Source: Polynucleobacter yangtzensis
GTDB taxonomy: Bacteria; Pseudomonadota; Gammaproteobacteria; Burkholderiales; Burkholderiaceae
Length of the DNA stretch: 52,788 nucleotides
NCBI RefSeq assembly: GCF_001595965.1
Contig: NZ_LOJI01000022.1
Coordinates: 141,708 to 194,495 of the forward strand
Direction of reading: 5' to 3'
Of this stretch, positions 24,981-37,561 are shown piece after piece; the first letter of the stretch is position 1; each line of letters opens with the position of its first letter. The position numbers and the translations under genes are program-made. The notes beneath the pieces were generated by a model. It searched no databases. It was not told where the DNA came from and saw only the letters and a program-made list of their open reading frames with translations.

Positions 24981-25808
24981 TTAATCGCGAAGTAATTCGT
25001 TGATGGCAGTCTTAGCTCGCGTCTGAGCATCAACCTTCTTCACAATGATGGCTGCATACAGGCTGTATTTGCCACATGCGGATGGGAGGGAGCCTGGAAC
25101 TACGACTGAACCTGCTGGTACGCGACCGTAGTGCACTTCACCAGTTTCACGGTCGTAGATCTTTGTGCTTTGACCGATATAGACGCCCATGGATAAAACA
25201 GCGTTTTCTTCGATCACGACACCTTCAACAACCTCGGAGCGGGCGCCGATAAAGCAGTTATCTTCAATAATCACTGGGCCTGCTTGAATTGGCTCGAGAA
25301 CGCCGCCAATACCAACACCGCCAGAAAGGTGAACGTTTTTACCGATTTGGGCGCAAGAACCTACGGTCGCCCAGGTATCAACCATGGTGCCTTCACCTAC
25401 ATAAGCGCCAATATTGACGTAAGAGGGCATTAAAACAGCGTTTTTGCCGATAAATGAGCCGCGGCGGGCTACGGCAGGGGGTACCACTCGGAAGCCACCA
25501 GCAGCAAAGTCAGCTGCTGTGTAGTTTTCAAACTTGCTTGGAACCTTGTCATAGAACTGGGTAAAGCCGCCAGCACTCATGGGTTTGTTGTCTTCTAGGC
25601 GGAAAGAGAGCAAAACAGCCTTCTTAACCCACTGGTTAACTTCCCATTTGCCTACGTCACGGCGCTCAGCCACACGAATAGTGCCGGCATTTAGGCCTTC
25701 TAGGACCGCATTTACGGCATTACGGACATCCCCAGGGGCGCTATCTGGAGATAGGTTTGCGCGGTTTTCCCAGGCTTGTTCAATGATGTTTTGTGGTGAT
25801 TGGCTCAT
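24981..25808 (-). CDS. dapD: 2,3,4,5-tetrahydropyridine-2,6-dicarboxylate N-succinyltransferase
   Basis: This 275-aa left-handed beta-helix acyltransferase uses succinyl-CoA to succinylate tetrahydrodipicolinate, two steps before DapE. An N-terminal helical domain (about 1-100) includes [15 protein letters not shown]. Then come hexapeptide repeats with [31 protein letters not shown] and a C-terminal extension. Length matches E. coli (274). It is first in the dapD-dapE-prmB unit. A promoter is likely at 25866-25894: TAGACG, 17-bp spacer, perfect TATAAT on the minus strand. A small AGGGA-CAAAA-TCCCT hairpin lies in the 5' leader. Confidence 0.97.
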   Translation of the reverse strand: MSQSPQNIIEQAWENRANLSPDSAPGDVRNAVNAVLEGLNAGTIRVAERRDVGKWEVNQWVKKAVLLSFRLEDNKPMSAGGFTQFYDKVPSKFENYTAADFAAGGFRVVPPAVARRGSFIGKNAVLMPSYVNIGAYVGEGTMVDTWATVGSCAQIGKNVHLSGGVGIGGVLEPIQAGPVIIEDNCFIGARSEVVEGVVIEENAVLSMGVYIGQSTKIYDRETGEVHYGRVPAGSVVVPGSLPSACGKYSLYAAIIVKKVDAQTRAKTAINELLRD

Positions 25809-25865
25809 GCTTTTTAGTTAACTATCAGATTGTTAAGGGATTTTGTCCCTGAGGGTAGATTTATC

Positions 25866-25894
25866 ATTATATAGATGGGGCAAAAACGCGTCTA
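25866..25894 (-). promoter_or_regulatory. Predicted sigma70 promoter of dapD-dapE-prmB
   Basis: On the minus strand, TAGACG (25894-25889, four of six matches to TTGACA), a 17-bp spacer and a perfect TATAAT (25871-25866) lie about 58 bases before the dapD start. This gap (25809-25982) also has to hold the smc promoter, where I see only a weak TATCAT at 25912-25917. Confidence 0.6.
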
Positions 25895-25982
25895 AGCACC
25901 CTCAAGCTTGCTATCATCTTCCCACTTTAGCTTTAATTTTTACCCCTTTATTTGAACCTCTTTTTTCCCTGCAAAGTACGCC

Positions 25983-28900
25983 GTGCAACTGAAATCCATC
26001 AAACTTTCCGGCTTTAAGTCTTTCGTAGACCCAACCCATTTTGAAATGCCTGGCCAATTGATTGGCGTTGTGGGTCCTAATGGTTGCGGAAAGTCGAACA
26101 TTATTGACGCCGTTCGCTGGGTTTTAGGTGAATCCCGCGCTAGCGAATTGCGTGGTGAGTCCATGCAAGACGTTATTTTTAATGGTTCTGGTTTGCGTAA
26201 ACCATCTGGTCGTGCCAGCGTCGAACTCATCTTTGATAACACCGAAGGGCGCGCTCAAGGTCAGTGGAGTGCCTTTACAGAATTAGGTATCAAACGTGTT
26301 TTAACGCGCGATGGAAATTCAAGTTATTACGTCAATAACCAGGTAGTTCGTCGTAAAGATATTCAGGATATTTTCTTGGGCACCGGTATGGGTCCAAGAG
26401 GTTATGCGATCATTGGTCAAGGCACCATCAACAGAATTTTAGAGGCGAAGCCAGAAGAGTTGCGTGTGTTCTTGGAAGAGGCTGCTGGCGTTTCTAAATA
26501 TAAAGAGCGTCGCAAAGAAACCGCATCCCGTTTAGAAGACACTGTAGAAAATTTAACTCGCGTCGAAGATATCTTGCGCGAGCTCGATCAACAACTCACT
26601 CGTTTGGAAAAACAAGCGACTGTTGCTGAGCGTCACGCCGAGCTTTCTACACAGATGAAATCACAGCAGCAGCTGTTGTGGTTTGTACGTCAGACCGAGG
26701 CTGGTAAAGAGCAGGAGCGTCATGCCAACGGTATCCGCGATACGCAAGTTGGCCTAGAAGAACAGACCGCCAAGCTACGCCACGTCGAAGCTGAGCTAGA
26801 GACAATGCGTACACAACAGTACGCATTACAAGACAAAGTTTCTCAGGCACAAGGCGATTTATATCAAACCAATTCTGACGTGAGTCAGGTTGAGTCACAG
26901 ATTCTTTATGTACAAGAAGCACGTCAACGCTTGCAACAGCAGACTCAAGATTTGCAGGCGCAATTACAGCGTTGGACCGTGCAAGAGACTGATGCAGCAC
27001 AAGCGCAGCGCACTACTGAGCATGAGCTTTCTTTAGCCGCCGAAAAAGAGCAAACACTTTTGGCAGATTTAAATGGCTTGCAAGAGCAAATGCCAAGTCG
27101 TGAAGAGGCTTATCAAAATGCCTCACGCGAACTTAATAGTGCACGTGATGCATTAGCTGCGATTGAGCAACGTTTGGCAAGTTTGGGTGAACGCCTTCGC
27201 TCTATGTCTGCTCAGTCAGATGAATTGAAAGGGCGCGAAACTCGCCTTGTTGGTGAATTCGATGGCCTGCGTCGTCCGGATGCTGAAGCCTTGCAGATGG
27301 CGATTGATCGTCAAACAATGGCTGCTCGCAAAGTGGAAGAAGCTAAGCATCGCGCCGTTGAAACTCAGCAACGCGTACCTGCTGCTGATGAAGCGCGTAA
27401 CGCTGCCCAGCAAAAAATTCAGGAAGCAAATCAGGATTTAGCTCAAACCGAAGCTAAATTGACTGCATTAACTGCCTTGCAGGCTAGCGTTCAGGCGCAA
27501 GGCAAGATTGGGCCTTGGCTGGAAAGCAAAGGCCTCAAAGAAAGCAAGCGTCTTTGGCAAGAGCTCAAAGTTGAGAGTGGCTGGGAAGCTGCACTTGAGT
27601 CAGTATTGCGTGAGCGTTTGGCTGCGGTTACTGCAAAGAGCGTCCAAGAAACATTGGCTTTGGCCAATGATGCGCCTCCAAGCCGTTTGGCGATTTTGCT
27701 CACGGAAGAAATTACCCCGGCGCATACATCCGCCCCTGCTGACTTCACGCCGTTGTTGAGCCGAGTGCAAAGCGCAGGCGCAGCAAGACTCACTTCTGTA
27801 TTGCAAGAGTGGTTGGACAATATTTACATTGCCAGCAGCCTCGAAGATGCTTTGCATCGTCGCGAAAAATTACCTGCTGGTGGCGCATTTGTTACTCAAC
27901 AAGGCCATTTGGTAAGCCGTGTTGGTGTGCAACTTTATGCGGCAGACTCTGAACAAGCTGGTATGTTGGCTCGTGCTCAAGAGATGGAAAGTCTTGAGAA
28001 ACAATTACGTGCGCAACAGTTGATGCAAAGCGAACTCAAAGGCGAATTAGATCAGTGTGTAGCGAACTATCAAGCGGCCCATCAAGCCGCTGAGCAAGCT
28101 CGTGAAAATGCAGAGCATGCTGTCCAAGAATCGCATGGCTTTGAAGTAGAAAGAATGCAGTTGACCCAAGCTGAAGAACAGTACAGTCAACGTGCGGCAC
28201 AGATTCAGGGTGAGTTAAGTGAATTGCGTCAGCAGATGGAGCAAGTGAGCCAGACTCAAGAGCAGTCTGCTGCCGAATTGCTCGAGTCAGAAGAGTCCAA
28301 GCAAGGCTTGCAAGAGGCTTTACAAGTAGCTCAAGAAAAATTAGAGCGCTCTACTGAAGAGCGTGATCGTTTGCGTGAATCGCTCCGTGCTGCTGAAATG
28401 GCTGCACAAGAGGCGGCATTTGCTACTCGTTCATTGCAGCAGCGTATAGCCGACTTGCAACGTGATCAAAGTACTGCGCGTACACAGATCATGGAGATTC
28501 AAGATAAGCATGATGCAGCCGCTCAAGAGTTAGAAACATTGAGTGATGAAGAAGCGCAAGATAAATTACAGGGCTTATTGCTAGCACGCAGCGCACGCGA
28601 GGCAGCTTTGGCAAATGCTCGTACTGAGCAAGATGCTTTATTGCATCAACTGCGTGAAGCTGATGAGTCTCGCATGCAATTAGAGCGTAGCCTGCAACCT
28701 ATGCGTGACAAGGTTGTTGATTTGCAATTGCGTGAACAGGCTGCACGTTTGAACTTTGAGCAATTTGCTACTTTATTGTCGGATGCTGAGGCTGACCTCA
28801 CTGCGCTTGAAGCAAGTTTCAGCCCTGATCTGAAGGTTGGCGCATTGCAGAGTGAAGTGAATCGCTTGAATACTGAAATTCAATCTCTAGGCCCAGTCAA

Positions 28901-29504
28901 TATGGCTGCGCTAGATGAATTATCCAGTTCCCGTGAGCGTAAGCAGTTCTTGGATGCTCAATCTGCTGACTTGAATGAAGCGATGCAGACCTTGACAGAT
29001 GCGATTGCCAAGATCGATGCAGAGACCCGTGATTTATTGCAAGGCACCTTCGATCAGGTTAATGGCCACTTTGGAAAGCTATTCCCCGAATTGTTCGGTG
29101 GCGGTCATGCAGAGCTGGTGATGACAGGTGAAGAGATCTTGGATTCCGGTGTTCAGGTGATGGCGCAGCCTCCTGGCAAGAAAAACAGCTCCATTTACCT
29201 GCTCTCTGGTGGTGAAAAGGCTTTGACTGCAATTGCCTTAGTGTTCTCACTCTTCCTTTTGAATCCAGCTCCATTTTGTTTGCTGGATGAGGTTGATGCA
29301 CCATTGGATGATGCAAATACCTTGCGTTATGCAAATCTAGTTGCCAAAATGTCAGATAAGACACAGTTTTTATTTATCTCACATAACAAGATCACTATGG
29401 AAATCGCTCATCAATTGATTGGTGTCACGATGCAAGAGCAGGGCGTATCCCGCATTGTTGCTGTGGATATCTCCTCTGCAGTATCAATGGTAGAGGCTGC
29501 CTAA
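25983..29504 (+). CDS. smc: Chromosome partition protein SMC
   Basis: This 1173-aa SMC protein organises and segregates the chromosome with ScpA/ScpB. It has Walker A GPNGCGKSN (31-39), a long coiled coil (about 170-500), a hinge (about 505-660, with GAARLTSVLQ near 598), the returning coiled coil (about 660-1010), and a C-terminal head with signature YLLSGGEKALTAIAL and Walker B CLLDEVDAPLDDAN. The start is GTG at 25983 with no good ribosome binding site. It lies 174 bases from divergent dapD, and its stop is directly followed by the zipA ATG. scpA and scpB are not in the window. Confidence 0.97.
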   Translation: MQLKSIKLSGFKSFVDPTHFEMPGQLIGVVGPNGCGKSNIIDAVRWVLGESRASELRGESMQDVIFNGSGLRKPSGRASVELIFDNTEGRAQGQWSAFTELGIKRVLTRDGNSSYYVNNQVVRRKDIQDIFLGTGMGPRGYAIIGQGTINRILEAKPEELRVFLEEAAGVSKYKERRKETASRLEDTVENLTRVEDILRELDQQLTRLEKQATVAERHAELSTQMKSQQQLLWFVRQTEAGKEQERHANGIRDTQVGLEEQTAKLRHVEAELETMRTQQYALQDKVSQAQGDLYQTNSDVSQVESQILYVQEARQRLQQQTQDLQAQLQRWTVQETDAAQAQRTTEHELSLAAEKEQTLLADLNGLQEQMPSREEAYQNASRELNSARDALAAIEQRLASLGERLRSMSAQSDELKGRETRLVGEFDGLRRPDAEALQMAIDRQTMAARKVEEAKHRAVETQQRVPAADEARNAAQQKIQEANQDLAQTEAKLTALTALQASVQAQGKIGPWLESKGLKESKRLWQELKVESGWEAALESVLRERLAAVTAKSVQETLALANDAPPSRLAILLTEEITPAHTSAPADFTPLLSRVQSAGAARLTSVLQEWLDNIYIASSLEDALHRREKLPAGGAFVTQQGHLVSRVGVQLYAADSEQAGMLARAQEMESLEKQLRAQQLMQSELKGELDQCVANYQAAHQAAEQARENAEHAVQESHGFEVERMQLTQAEEQYSQRAAQIQGELSELRQQMEQVSQTQEQSAAELLESEESKQGLQEALQVAQEKLERSTEERDRLRESLRAAEMAAQEAAFATRSLQQRIADLQRDQSTARTQIMEIQDKHDAAAQELETLSDEEAQDKLQGLLLARSAREAALANARTEQDALLHQLREADESRMQLERSLQPMRDKVVDLQLREQAARLNFEQFATLLSDAEADLTALEASFSPDLKVGALQSEVNRLNTEIQSLGPVNMAALDELSSSRERKQFLDAQSADLNEAMQTLTDAIAKIDAETRDLLQGTFDQVNGHFGKLFPELFGGGHAELVMTGEEILDSGVQVMAQPPGKKNSSIYLLSGGEKALTAIALVFSLFLLNPAPFCLLDEVDAPLDDANTLRYANLVAKMSDKTQFLFISHNKITMEIAHQLIGVTMQEQGVSRIVAVDISSAVSMVEAA

Positions 29505-30578
29505 ATGTATGTAGAACAAATCATGACGATGTTGGGTTTGTCTGATTTGCAATTTGCGCTGGCCGTTATTGGTCTTCTAATTCTGATAGCAGTAGCTGTT
29601 CTGAACATTAAGTACTCTCGTGCTCGCCGTAAGGCAAAAGAGCAAGGCGAATATGCTTTGGATGATCGTTTTGCACGTGAGCCAAGCTTTACGCAGGGTT
29701 TTGCGGATGGCGATACATCTGGTCGAGCAGAGCCTGGTTTTGGCGAGGCCTTAACAACAATCTCCGCCCCAGAAAAGTTCGCGATTGATCCGCGCATCGA
29801 TTGCGTTATTACCTTGCGCTTTGATGAAGCTATAAGCGGCGCAGAAATTCTGGCAGAAATTAACGCTTGGACCGATCTTGAAGCCCAATCTACAGCGCGT
29901 TGGATGTGCGAAGGTCTAAATGCAGATGTCGATGCTGCTGAAGACTGGGATGAATTAAAGTCTGAAGGATCATACTCAGAGTTACAGCTGGCCATTCAGT
30001 TGGCTAGTCGCAAAGGTCCGATTGGTGTTTTGGAGCTTTCTGATTTCTGCTCTCGTGCCCAGTCCCTTGCTGAAACTTTGGGCTCGCAGATTGATATGCC
30101 TAGCGTCAGTACCATGTTGGAAAGCGCTAAAGAATTAGATGTGATGGCTGCTGAGAGTGATATCCAGCTGAGTATCAATGTGTTATTTGATGAACCATGT
30201 CCTTGGGGTAACTTTGATGCGCTCATGCGCCAACGCGGCTTCAAGTTATCTCGTAACGGACGCCAATATGAATACCTCAGCAAAGGCTTAGTGCTTTTCA
30301 ATAGCGCTGACTTGGACCCGAATAAGTCCGTAACTCAAGTCACTTTGTTGCTAGAAGTTCCTTTAGTTTCGCAAGAAGAGCGCGCATTTGAAAGAATGCT
30401 CTCTGAAGGTGTGGAGATTGCACAAGCTGCTCATGGCCGCTTGGTAGATGACAATGGTATTAACTTAAGTGAAGCTGCAGTCATTAGTATTCGTCAGCAC
30501 CTTGATGTTCTTTATGCCAATCTTGAGAAATCCGGTATTCCTGCTGGATCTTCTACAGCCAGCAGACTCTTTAGCTAG
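29505..30578 (+). CDS. zipA: Cell division protein ZipA homologue
   Basis: This 357-aa protein has one N-terminal membrane anchor (about residues 15-35, FALAVIGLLILIAVAVLNI), then a short basic stretch, a variable linker, and a C-terminal domain (about 215-345) with the ZipA fold pattern (LSINVLFDEPCPW, FKLSRNGRQYEYL). In gammaproteobacteria ZipA ties FtsZ to the membrane. Betaproteobacterial members are diverged, and the call rests on topology and on its place between smc and ligA, which is conserved (E. coli zipA is also beside ligA). The linker is shorter and less Pro/Gln-rich than in E. coli. ATG directly follows the smc stop. Confidence 0.85.
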   Translation: MYVEQIMTMLGLSDLQFALAVIGLLILIAVAVLNIKYSRARRKAKEQGEYALDDRFAREPSFTQGFADGDTSGRAEPGFGEALTTISAPEKFAIDPRIDCVITLRFDEAISGAEILAEINAWTDLEAQSTARWMCEGLNADVDAAEDWDELKSEGSYSELQLAIQLASRKGPIGVLELSDFCSRAQSLAETLGSQIDMPSVSTMLESAKELDVMAAESDIQLSINVLFDEPCPWGNFDALMRQRGFKLSRNGRQYEYLSKGLVLFNSADLDPNKSVTQVTLLLEVPLVSQEERAFERMLSEGVEIAQAAHGRLVDDNGINLSEAAVISIRQHLDVLYANLEKSGIPAGSSTASRLFS

Positions 30579-32603
<2,025 letters not shown>

Positions 32604-32616
32604 TTACTTTTTGCGC

Positions 32617-33108
32617 ATGAATATTATTTCTCAAATTGCCGTTCAGGCACGTAACACTATTCATGGGGCACAGTGCAATGCGATTCTGGAATCATCAAAC
32701 CCATTTTCTCGCGCAACAATCCAGGGTCATATTACAGCTAGCGGTTTAGTGGTTAAGGACGGTAAGGCTTTATTAATTTTTCATCCTTATATCAAGCGCT
32801 GGTTCCAGCCTGGTGGCCATATTGATGAAGGTGACTCTCCGATTGCGGCTGCAATTAGAGAGGTTTACGAAGAAACTGGATACGTCTGTGAACTAGACTC
32901 TGATAGTCAAGATCCAATTGATATTGATATTCACGAGATCCCTGAAAATCCTAAAAAAGGCGAGGGCGCTCATTTGCATATTGATTTGCTTTATTGCTTG
33001 CGAGTCGTGCGACATGAGCAATCAGCGGAAGATATTGAATGTAAGTGGTTTGCTTTTGGTAATATCGAAAGTATTCGAATCCAGCGCGCCTTGGCTAAAT
33101 TGGATTAA
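32617..33108 (+). CDS. NUDIX hydrolase, substrate unknown
   Basis: This 163-aa NUDIX enzyme cleaves a nucleoside diphosphate linked to some group. The box reads [20 protein letters not shown], then TGY: the RE.YEE core with metal-binding glutamates is intact, but the first conserved Glu (GX5E) is Asp. [13 protein letters not shown] precedes. The protein lacks signals for a specific subfamily. I chose the ATG at 32617 over the upstream in-frame codon, which would overlap ligA by many codons. It follows ligA by 13 bases, and its stop TAA overlaps the glnD stop (33105-33107) head-on. Confidence 0.85.
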   Translation: MNIISQIAVQARNTIHGAQCNAILESSNPFSRATIQGHITASGLVVKDGKALLIFHPYIKRWFQPGGHIDEGDSPIAAAIREVYEETGYVCELDSDSQDPIDIDIHEIPENPKKGEGAHLHIDLLYCLRVVRHEQSAEDIECKWFAFGNIESIRIQRALAKLD

Positions 33109-35702
33109 GCCCCTAACGCCTCTAGCAACTCTGTCTCAAGCTGAATCTGTAACTTGGGATTCTTACCCAAGTTAGCAGCATCAAGAAGCAGTACGTCTTC
33201 CACTCGCTCGCCAAGAGTATTAATGCGTGCTGTGTGGATTGATACCTGATGCTTCGCTAATACTCGAGATATGGTGTAGAGCAAACCAGTACGGTCGCTT
33301 GCTGATAGTGCGAGTGTGTAATATCTGCCTCGCTCATCTGGAACCATATGCACACGGGGCTGTATTGGGAAGGTGCGTGACTGCCTTGATAGACGACCCA
33401 TACTTGGGGTTGGTAATGGCTCGCTATTGGTAAGTGCAGCGGTAAGTTCAAACTCTACTAGCTGAATAATGTCGCGATAACTGCCACCTTCATCCACCAA
33501 GTTACTGCCTGAAATTTGGAAGCTATCTAAGGCGTAGCCATGACGCGTCGTATGAATACGAGCATCCCAAATGGAGAAACCGTGTCTCTCGAAGTACGCA
33601 CAGATTCTGGCAAATAGATCTTCTTGGTCTTTTACATAGACAGCTACTTGCAGTCCTTCGCCAATGGGGGATAGTCTGGCCCTGACAATCGGCTGCTCAC
33701 TATTTACCTTATTAAATAGATGGCGTGTAAGCCAGGCAATATCAGAGGAATCTTGCCTTAAAAAGAAGGCAACATCCAATTGCTTCCACAGGTCTTCATA
33801 AGCATCATCGTTAATGCCATAGAGGCGCAGCTTTGCTTTAGATTCTTCTTGGTGTTGAGCCAATTCTGAGGAGGCATCCGGCTTAGCGCCACCTAATACT
33901 CTTAGCGTTGCGCGATACAGGTCTTCAAGGAGTTTGCCTTTCCAGGCATTCCAGACTTTAGGGCTAGTACCTCGAACATCAGCAACGGTGAGCAAGTAGA
34001 GTGCAGTGAGATGACGCTCATCACCCATCTTCTTGGCAAAAGCTTTAACGACATCGGGATCAGTGATGTCTTGCTTCTGAGCTGTTTGGCTCATATTGAG
34101 ATGTTCAGCTACTAACCATACTAAAAGCTCAGTATCTTTTTTATCCAGACCATGCTCTTTGGCGAACTTGCGCATGTCAGCTTTACCGAGTTGCGAATGG
34201 TCGCCTCCACGCCCTTTGGCAATATCATGAAAGAGGGCTGCAATGACGAGCAACCAAGGTTTCTCAAAGTGAGCAATGAGACTGCTGCAGAAAGGGAACT
34301 CATGAGTGTGTTCAACCACCATGAAGCGGCGCACATTGCGTAGCACCATCAGGATGTGTTGATCGACTGTGTATATATGGAACAGGTCATGCTGCATCTG
34401 CCCAACAATCTTTCTGAAAGCTGGAAGGTAGCGTCCTAGTACGCTGCTGCGATTCATCAGGTGGAAAGCACGGCTTACACCTTCAGGCTGCTTCAAGATC
34501 TCCATAAAAAGCGCGCGATTAATCGGGTCTTTGCGCCATTTGCTATCCATCTTAGTTCTGGCGTTGTAGAGCGCCCTGAAGATGGTTGCCGATAAGCTCT
34601 TGACATTAGATGTTTGGGCAAACACTAAGAAGGTTCTCAGAATTTGCTCTGGGTGCTTCTGAAAGAGCTGCGGGTCCGTAATATCCAATACCCCTTGGCG
34701 CTCAATAAAGTATTCATTACCTTCGCCTGGAATAGGGTGAGTGGTTTTAGATTCTTGCGGGAAGAGTATGGCCTCAATGTTCTGCAATAGAACATCATTT
34801 AATTGGGTTACTGCTTTAGCTGCCCAATAGTAGCGACGCATGATTGCTTCACTGGCAACCCTTGAGGATTCTTCTTTTATTCCCATAGACGCTGCTAAGG
34901 GCGCCTGTAAATCAAAAGCCAGAACATCTTGCCTACGTTTTGCTAGGAGGTGGAGGTTGGCGCGTAAGGTTTCTAAAAATCGTTGATTGCGGTTGAGTTC
35001 AGTCAGTTCGCGTTGCGTGACAAGGCCAGCCTCGTGGAGATCCTTAAAGGTATCACCCAATAGTGCAGCCTTACTGACCCATGAGATCACCTGTAAATCA
35101 CGTAATCCACCAGGGCTCTCTTTGCAGTTAGGCTCTAATGAGTAAGGGGTGTTCTGATATTTGTAGTGACGCTGAATTTGTTCTGCTTGCTTGGCCTGAA
35201 AAAATGCCTTGGGATCCATGGCTGCTTCAAATGCTTTAGCAAAGTCTTTGAATAAAGCCTTCTTGCCGCAAAGGAAGCGCGCTTCCAAAAGTGAGGTACG
35301 TACTGTGACATCTTGATCGGATTCTGAGATGCATTCAGCGATGTTGCGGACCGACGAGCCTATCTCTAAACCCACATCCCAGCAACTAGCAATAAATTGC
35401 TCGACTTGCTTTGATAGGGCAATGGCCTGCTTTTCATCTTCCGGCAAAAGGATGAGGATATCGATATCAGAGGATGGGAATAAAGCATTTCTTCCATAGC
35501 CACCAACAGCTATTAAGGCGGCTTCATTTTTTATGCCGCTATTACTCCAAAGATGGGCAAGTATTTGATCGCTCATCTTGGTAAGTTGTTTGGTTAACTT
35601 ACCTACCGCTTGTGTTTTTCTAAACTCGTCGTAAGCAACTTCGCGAGCAGCACGCAGGCTAGCTGCATCAGTGATATTGCTGGCTGCCTGGAGCTTGCTC
35701 AT
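33105..35702 (-). CDS. glnD: Bifunctional PII uridylyltransferase/uridylyl-removing enzyme
   Basis: This 865-aa cytosolic sensor of glutamine adds or removes UMP on PII (GlnB/GlnK), setting nitrogen control. It has a nucleotidyltransferase domain with GGYGR and SDIDILIL (about 67-83), a helical GlnE-like domain, an HD domain with [14 protein letters not shown] (about 490-503) for the removal activity, and two C-terminal ACT domains (about 685-760 and 795-865) that bind glutamine. Length fits (E. coli 890). It follows map by 4 bases. The stop overlaps that of the convergent NUDIX gene within TTAA, so transcription of one runs into the 3' end of the other. Confidence 0.96.
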   Translation of the reverse strand: MSKLQAASNITDAASLRAAREVAYDEFRKTQAVGKLTKQLTKMSDQILAHLWSNSGIKNEAALIAVGGYGRNALFPSSDIDILILLPEDEKQAIALSKQVEQFIASCWDVGLEIGSSVRNIAECISESDQDVTVRTSLLEARFLCGKKALFKDFAKAFEAAMDPKAFFQAKQAEQIQRHYKYQNTPYSLEPNCKESPGGLRDLQVISWVSKAALLGDTFKDLHEAGLVTQRELTELNRNQRFLETLRANLHLLAKRRQDVLAFDLQAPLAASMGIKEESSRVASEAIMRRYYWAAKAVTQLNDVLLQNIEAILFPQESKTTHPIPGEGNEYFIERQGVLDITDPQLFQKHPEQILRTFLVFAQTSNVKSLSATIFRALYNARTKMDSKWRKDPINRALFMEILKQPEGVSRAFHLMNRSSVLGRYLPAFRKIVGQMQHDLFHIYTVDQHILMVLRNVRRFMVVEHTHEFPFCSSLIAHFEKPWLLVIAALFHDIAKGRGGDHSQLGKADMRKFAKEHGLDKKDTELLVWLVAEHLNMSQTAQKQDITDPDVVKAFAKKMGDERHLTALYLLTVADVRGTSPKVWNAWKGKLLEDLYRATLRVLGGAKPDASSELAQHQEESKAKLRLYGINDDAYEDLWKQLDVAFFLRQDSSDIAWLTRHLFNKVNSEQPIVRARLSPIGEGLQVAVYVKDQEDLFARICAYFERHGFSIWDARIHTTRHGYALDSFQISGSNLVDEGGSYRDIIQLVEFELTAALTNSEPLPTPSMGRLSRQSRTFPIQPRVHMVPDERGRYYTLALSASDRTGLLYTISRVLAKHQVSIHTARINTLGERVEDVLLLDAANLGKNPKLQIQLETELLEALGA

Positions 35703-35706
35703 GGAT

Positions 35707-36543
35707 TTATGCGCTGGCTAGAGCAGGTCTAAAAGACAAGCCTTTAACGCAATCAGGTGGCGGGTTGCTACCTTCTGACCATGTCAATACTTCAACACCA
35801 GTCTGAGTAACAAGCAAGGTATGTTCCCATTGCGCTGACAGGCTGCGATCTTTTGTTTTGACAGTCCACTGGTCAGGCATAGTGCGAATATCTCTTTTGC
35901 CAGCATTAATCATCGGCTCAATTGTGAAAGTCATGCCAGCCTCTAACTTTTCACCAGTGCCAGGTTTGCCATAGTGAAGAATTTGTGGATCTTGATGAAA
36001 TACTTTGCCAATGCCGTGGCCGCAGTATTCACGAACGACTGAGTAGCCAGCTTTCTCAGCATGAGTTTGAATGACGTGCCCAATATCACCTAAAGAGGCG
36101 CCAGGTTTTACCTGAGCAATACCAAGCCACATGCATTCAAAAGTAATTTGAGTGAGACGCTTTGCCATGACAGAAACTTCACCCACCATGAACATGCGGC
36201 TGGTATCGCCGTAATAACCATCAGGGGTAATAACGGTGATATCAAGATTTACTACGTCACCAGCTTTCAAAACTTTATCGCCAGGAATGCCGTGGCAGAT
36301 CACATCGTTTACTGAGGTGCAGATGGATGCCGGGAAAGGAGGGTATCCAGGCGGCTGATAGTTCAGCGGGGCGGGAATAGTCTTTTGGACGTCGCGCATG
36401 TACTCATGGCAAATACGATCCAGCTCTCCAGTGGTCACCCCTGCTTTGACGTGGGGCGCTACATGATCCAGAACTTCGCTAGCTAAGCGGCCAGCTTCGC
36501 GCATCCCTTGGATGTCTTTTTCTGCGGTAAATACACTATTCAT
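35707..36543 (-). CDS. map: Methionine aminopeptidase, type I
   Basis: This 278-aa cytosolic metallopeptidase removes N-terminal Met from new proteins. Type I features are [23 protein letters not shown] (with metal-binding D), [25 protein letters not shown] (H), [10 protein letters not shown] (E) and QWEHTLLVT (E). Length is typical (E. coli 264). It starts at the ATG ending at 36543 and lies upstream of glnD. It is divergent from rpsB, as in many proteobacteria. The gap to rpsB holds two palindromic elements beside its start. Confidence 0.97.
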   Translation of the reverse strand: MNSVFTAEKDIQGMREAGRLASEVLDHVAPHVKAGVTTGELDRICHEYMRDVQKTIPAPLNYQPPGYPPFPASICTSVNDVICHGIPGDKVLKAGDVVNLDITVITPDGYYGDTSRMFMVGEVSVMAKRLTQITFECMWLGIAQVKPGASLGDIGHVIQTHAEKAGYSVVREYCGHGIGKVFHQDPQILHYGKPGTGEKLEAGMTFTIEPMINAGKRDIRTMPDQWTVKTKDRSLSAQWEHTLLVTQTGVEVLTWSEGSNPPPDCVKGLSFRPALASA

Positions 36544-36585
36544 GCCTTGATTATCAACGACTTGGAGGGTTTTGGTTTGTTCTAA

Positions 36586-36624
36586 TTGCCTAAAAATTAG
36601 GCAAATATCCCATTTTTAGGGGAT
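36586..36624. repeat. Two palindromes between map and rpsB
   Basis: TTGCCTAA-AAA-TTAGGCAA (36586-36604) has perfect 8-bp arms. About 3 bases on, ATCCC-ATTTTTAG-GGGAT forms another inverted repeat (36607-36624). They lie 40-80 bases upstream of map and about 75-110 upstream of the predicted rpsB -10. They could be operators for either gene, or a transcript hairpin. Confidence 0.45.
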
Positions 36625-36673
36625 CCGGAGGCTATTTTGAGGGCAAGCCTCATATTCTGCCTAGGGGTGAAGG

Positions 36674-36703
36674 TGGCTAGAGCATTGATATTTAAGCTAT
36701 AAT
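36674..36703 (+). promoter_or_regulatory. Predicted promoter of rpsB-tsf
   Basis: A perfect TATAAT (36698-36703) lies about 108 bases before the rpsB ATG. The best -35 at 17-18 bp is poor (TGGCTA). A transcript from here would carry an untranslated leader of about 100 nt. Confidence 0.5.
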
Positions 36704-36738
36704 TTTGGTCTCAGGTCTATTTTGGACTTGAAATCGCG

Positions 36739-36786
36739 AGTTGAGCCTTCCAGGGTGGCGTTTTTTAGCGCAGCTAGGACTCAACT
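36739..36786 (+). promoter_or_regulatory. Candidate structured rpsB leader
   Basis: AGTTGAG (36739-36745) pairs with CTCAACT (36780-36786), extendable by CCT/AGG with one bulge, enclosing a T-rich GCG...CGC hairpin. It ends 25 bases before the rpsB ATG and the GGAG ribosome binding site. S2 autoregulates rpsB-tsf in other proteobacteria through a leader RNA, so this may be the same type of element; no sequence match to a known one was tested. Confidence 0.5.
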
Positions 36787-36811
36787 TTAGAACCAACCCT
36801 TAGGAGAAGTT

Positions 36812-37561
36812 ATGTCAGTAACTATGCGTCAAATGCTGGAAGCCGGTTGCCATTTTGGTCACCAAACTCGCTTCTGGTCCCCAAAGATGGCCCCATTTAT
36901 TTTCGGTCATCGCAACAAAATCCACATCATCAACTTGGAAAAAACATTGCCAATGTTTCAGGACGCCCTGAAATTTGCAAAACAAGTTGCTGCTAACCGT
37001 GGCACGATTTTATTTGTTGGTACTAAGCGTCAATCACGCGAGATTATTGCTGAAGAAGCTGCTCGTGCTGGTATGCCTTACATCGACAGCCGTTGGTTGG
37101 GCGGTACGCTCACTAACTTCAAAACTGTTAAAGGTTCCCTCAAGCGTTTGAAAGACATGGAAGTTGCTAAAGAAGCTGGCGACTGGGAAAAGCTTTCTAA
37201 GAAAGAGGCTTTGACTAACGACCGTGATCTCGACAAATTACAAAAAGCTCTTGGCGGCATCAAAGACTTGAACGGCGTTCCTGATGCGATTTTCGTAGTG
37301 GACGTTGGCTATCACAAGATTGCTATTACCGAAGCTAACAAGCTTGGTATTCCAGTAATCGCCGTTGTGGATACCAACCACTCACCAGAAGGTGTTGATT
37401 ACATCATCCCTGGTAACGATGACTCAAGCAAAGCAGTAACCCTCTATGCACGTGGCATTGCTGACGCAATCCTCGAAGGTAAAGCTAACTCTGTTCAAGA
37501 AATCTTGACAGCAGTTAAAGAAGGTGAAGAAGAGTTTGTTGAAGAAGGGAATGCTGAATAA
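36812..37561 (+). CDS. rpsB: 30S ribosomal protein S2
   Basis: This 249-aa ribosomal protein of the small subunit body/platform has signature [22 protein letters not shown] at the N-terminus and [17 protein letters not shown] [21 protein letters not shown] near residue 190. Length fits (E. coli 241). AGGAG precedes the ATG. It is first in rpsB-tsf; its stop TAA shares its last A with the tsf ATG (37561), so S2 and EF-Ts translation is coupled. A structured leader upstream suggests autogenous control. Confidence 0.98.
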   Translation: MSVTMRQMLEAGCHFGHQTRFWSPKMAPFIFGHRNKIHIINLEKTLPMFQDALKFAKQVAANRGTILFVGTKRQSREIIAEEAARAGMPYIDSRWLGGTLTNFKTVKGSLKRLKDMEVAKEAGDWEKLSKKEALTNDRDLDKLQKALGGIKDLNGVPDAIFVVDVGYHKIAITEANKLGIPVIAVVDTNHSPEGVDYIIPGNDDSSKAVTLYARGIADAILEGKANSVQEILTAVKEGEEEFVEEGNAE

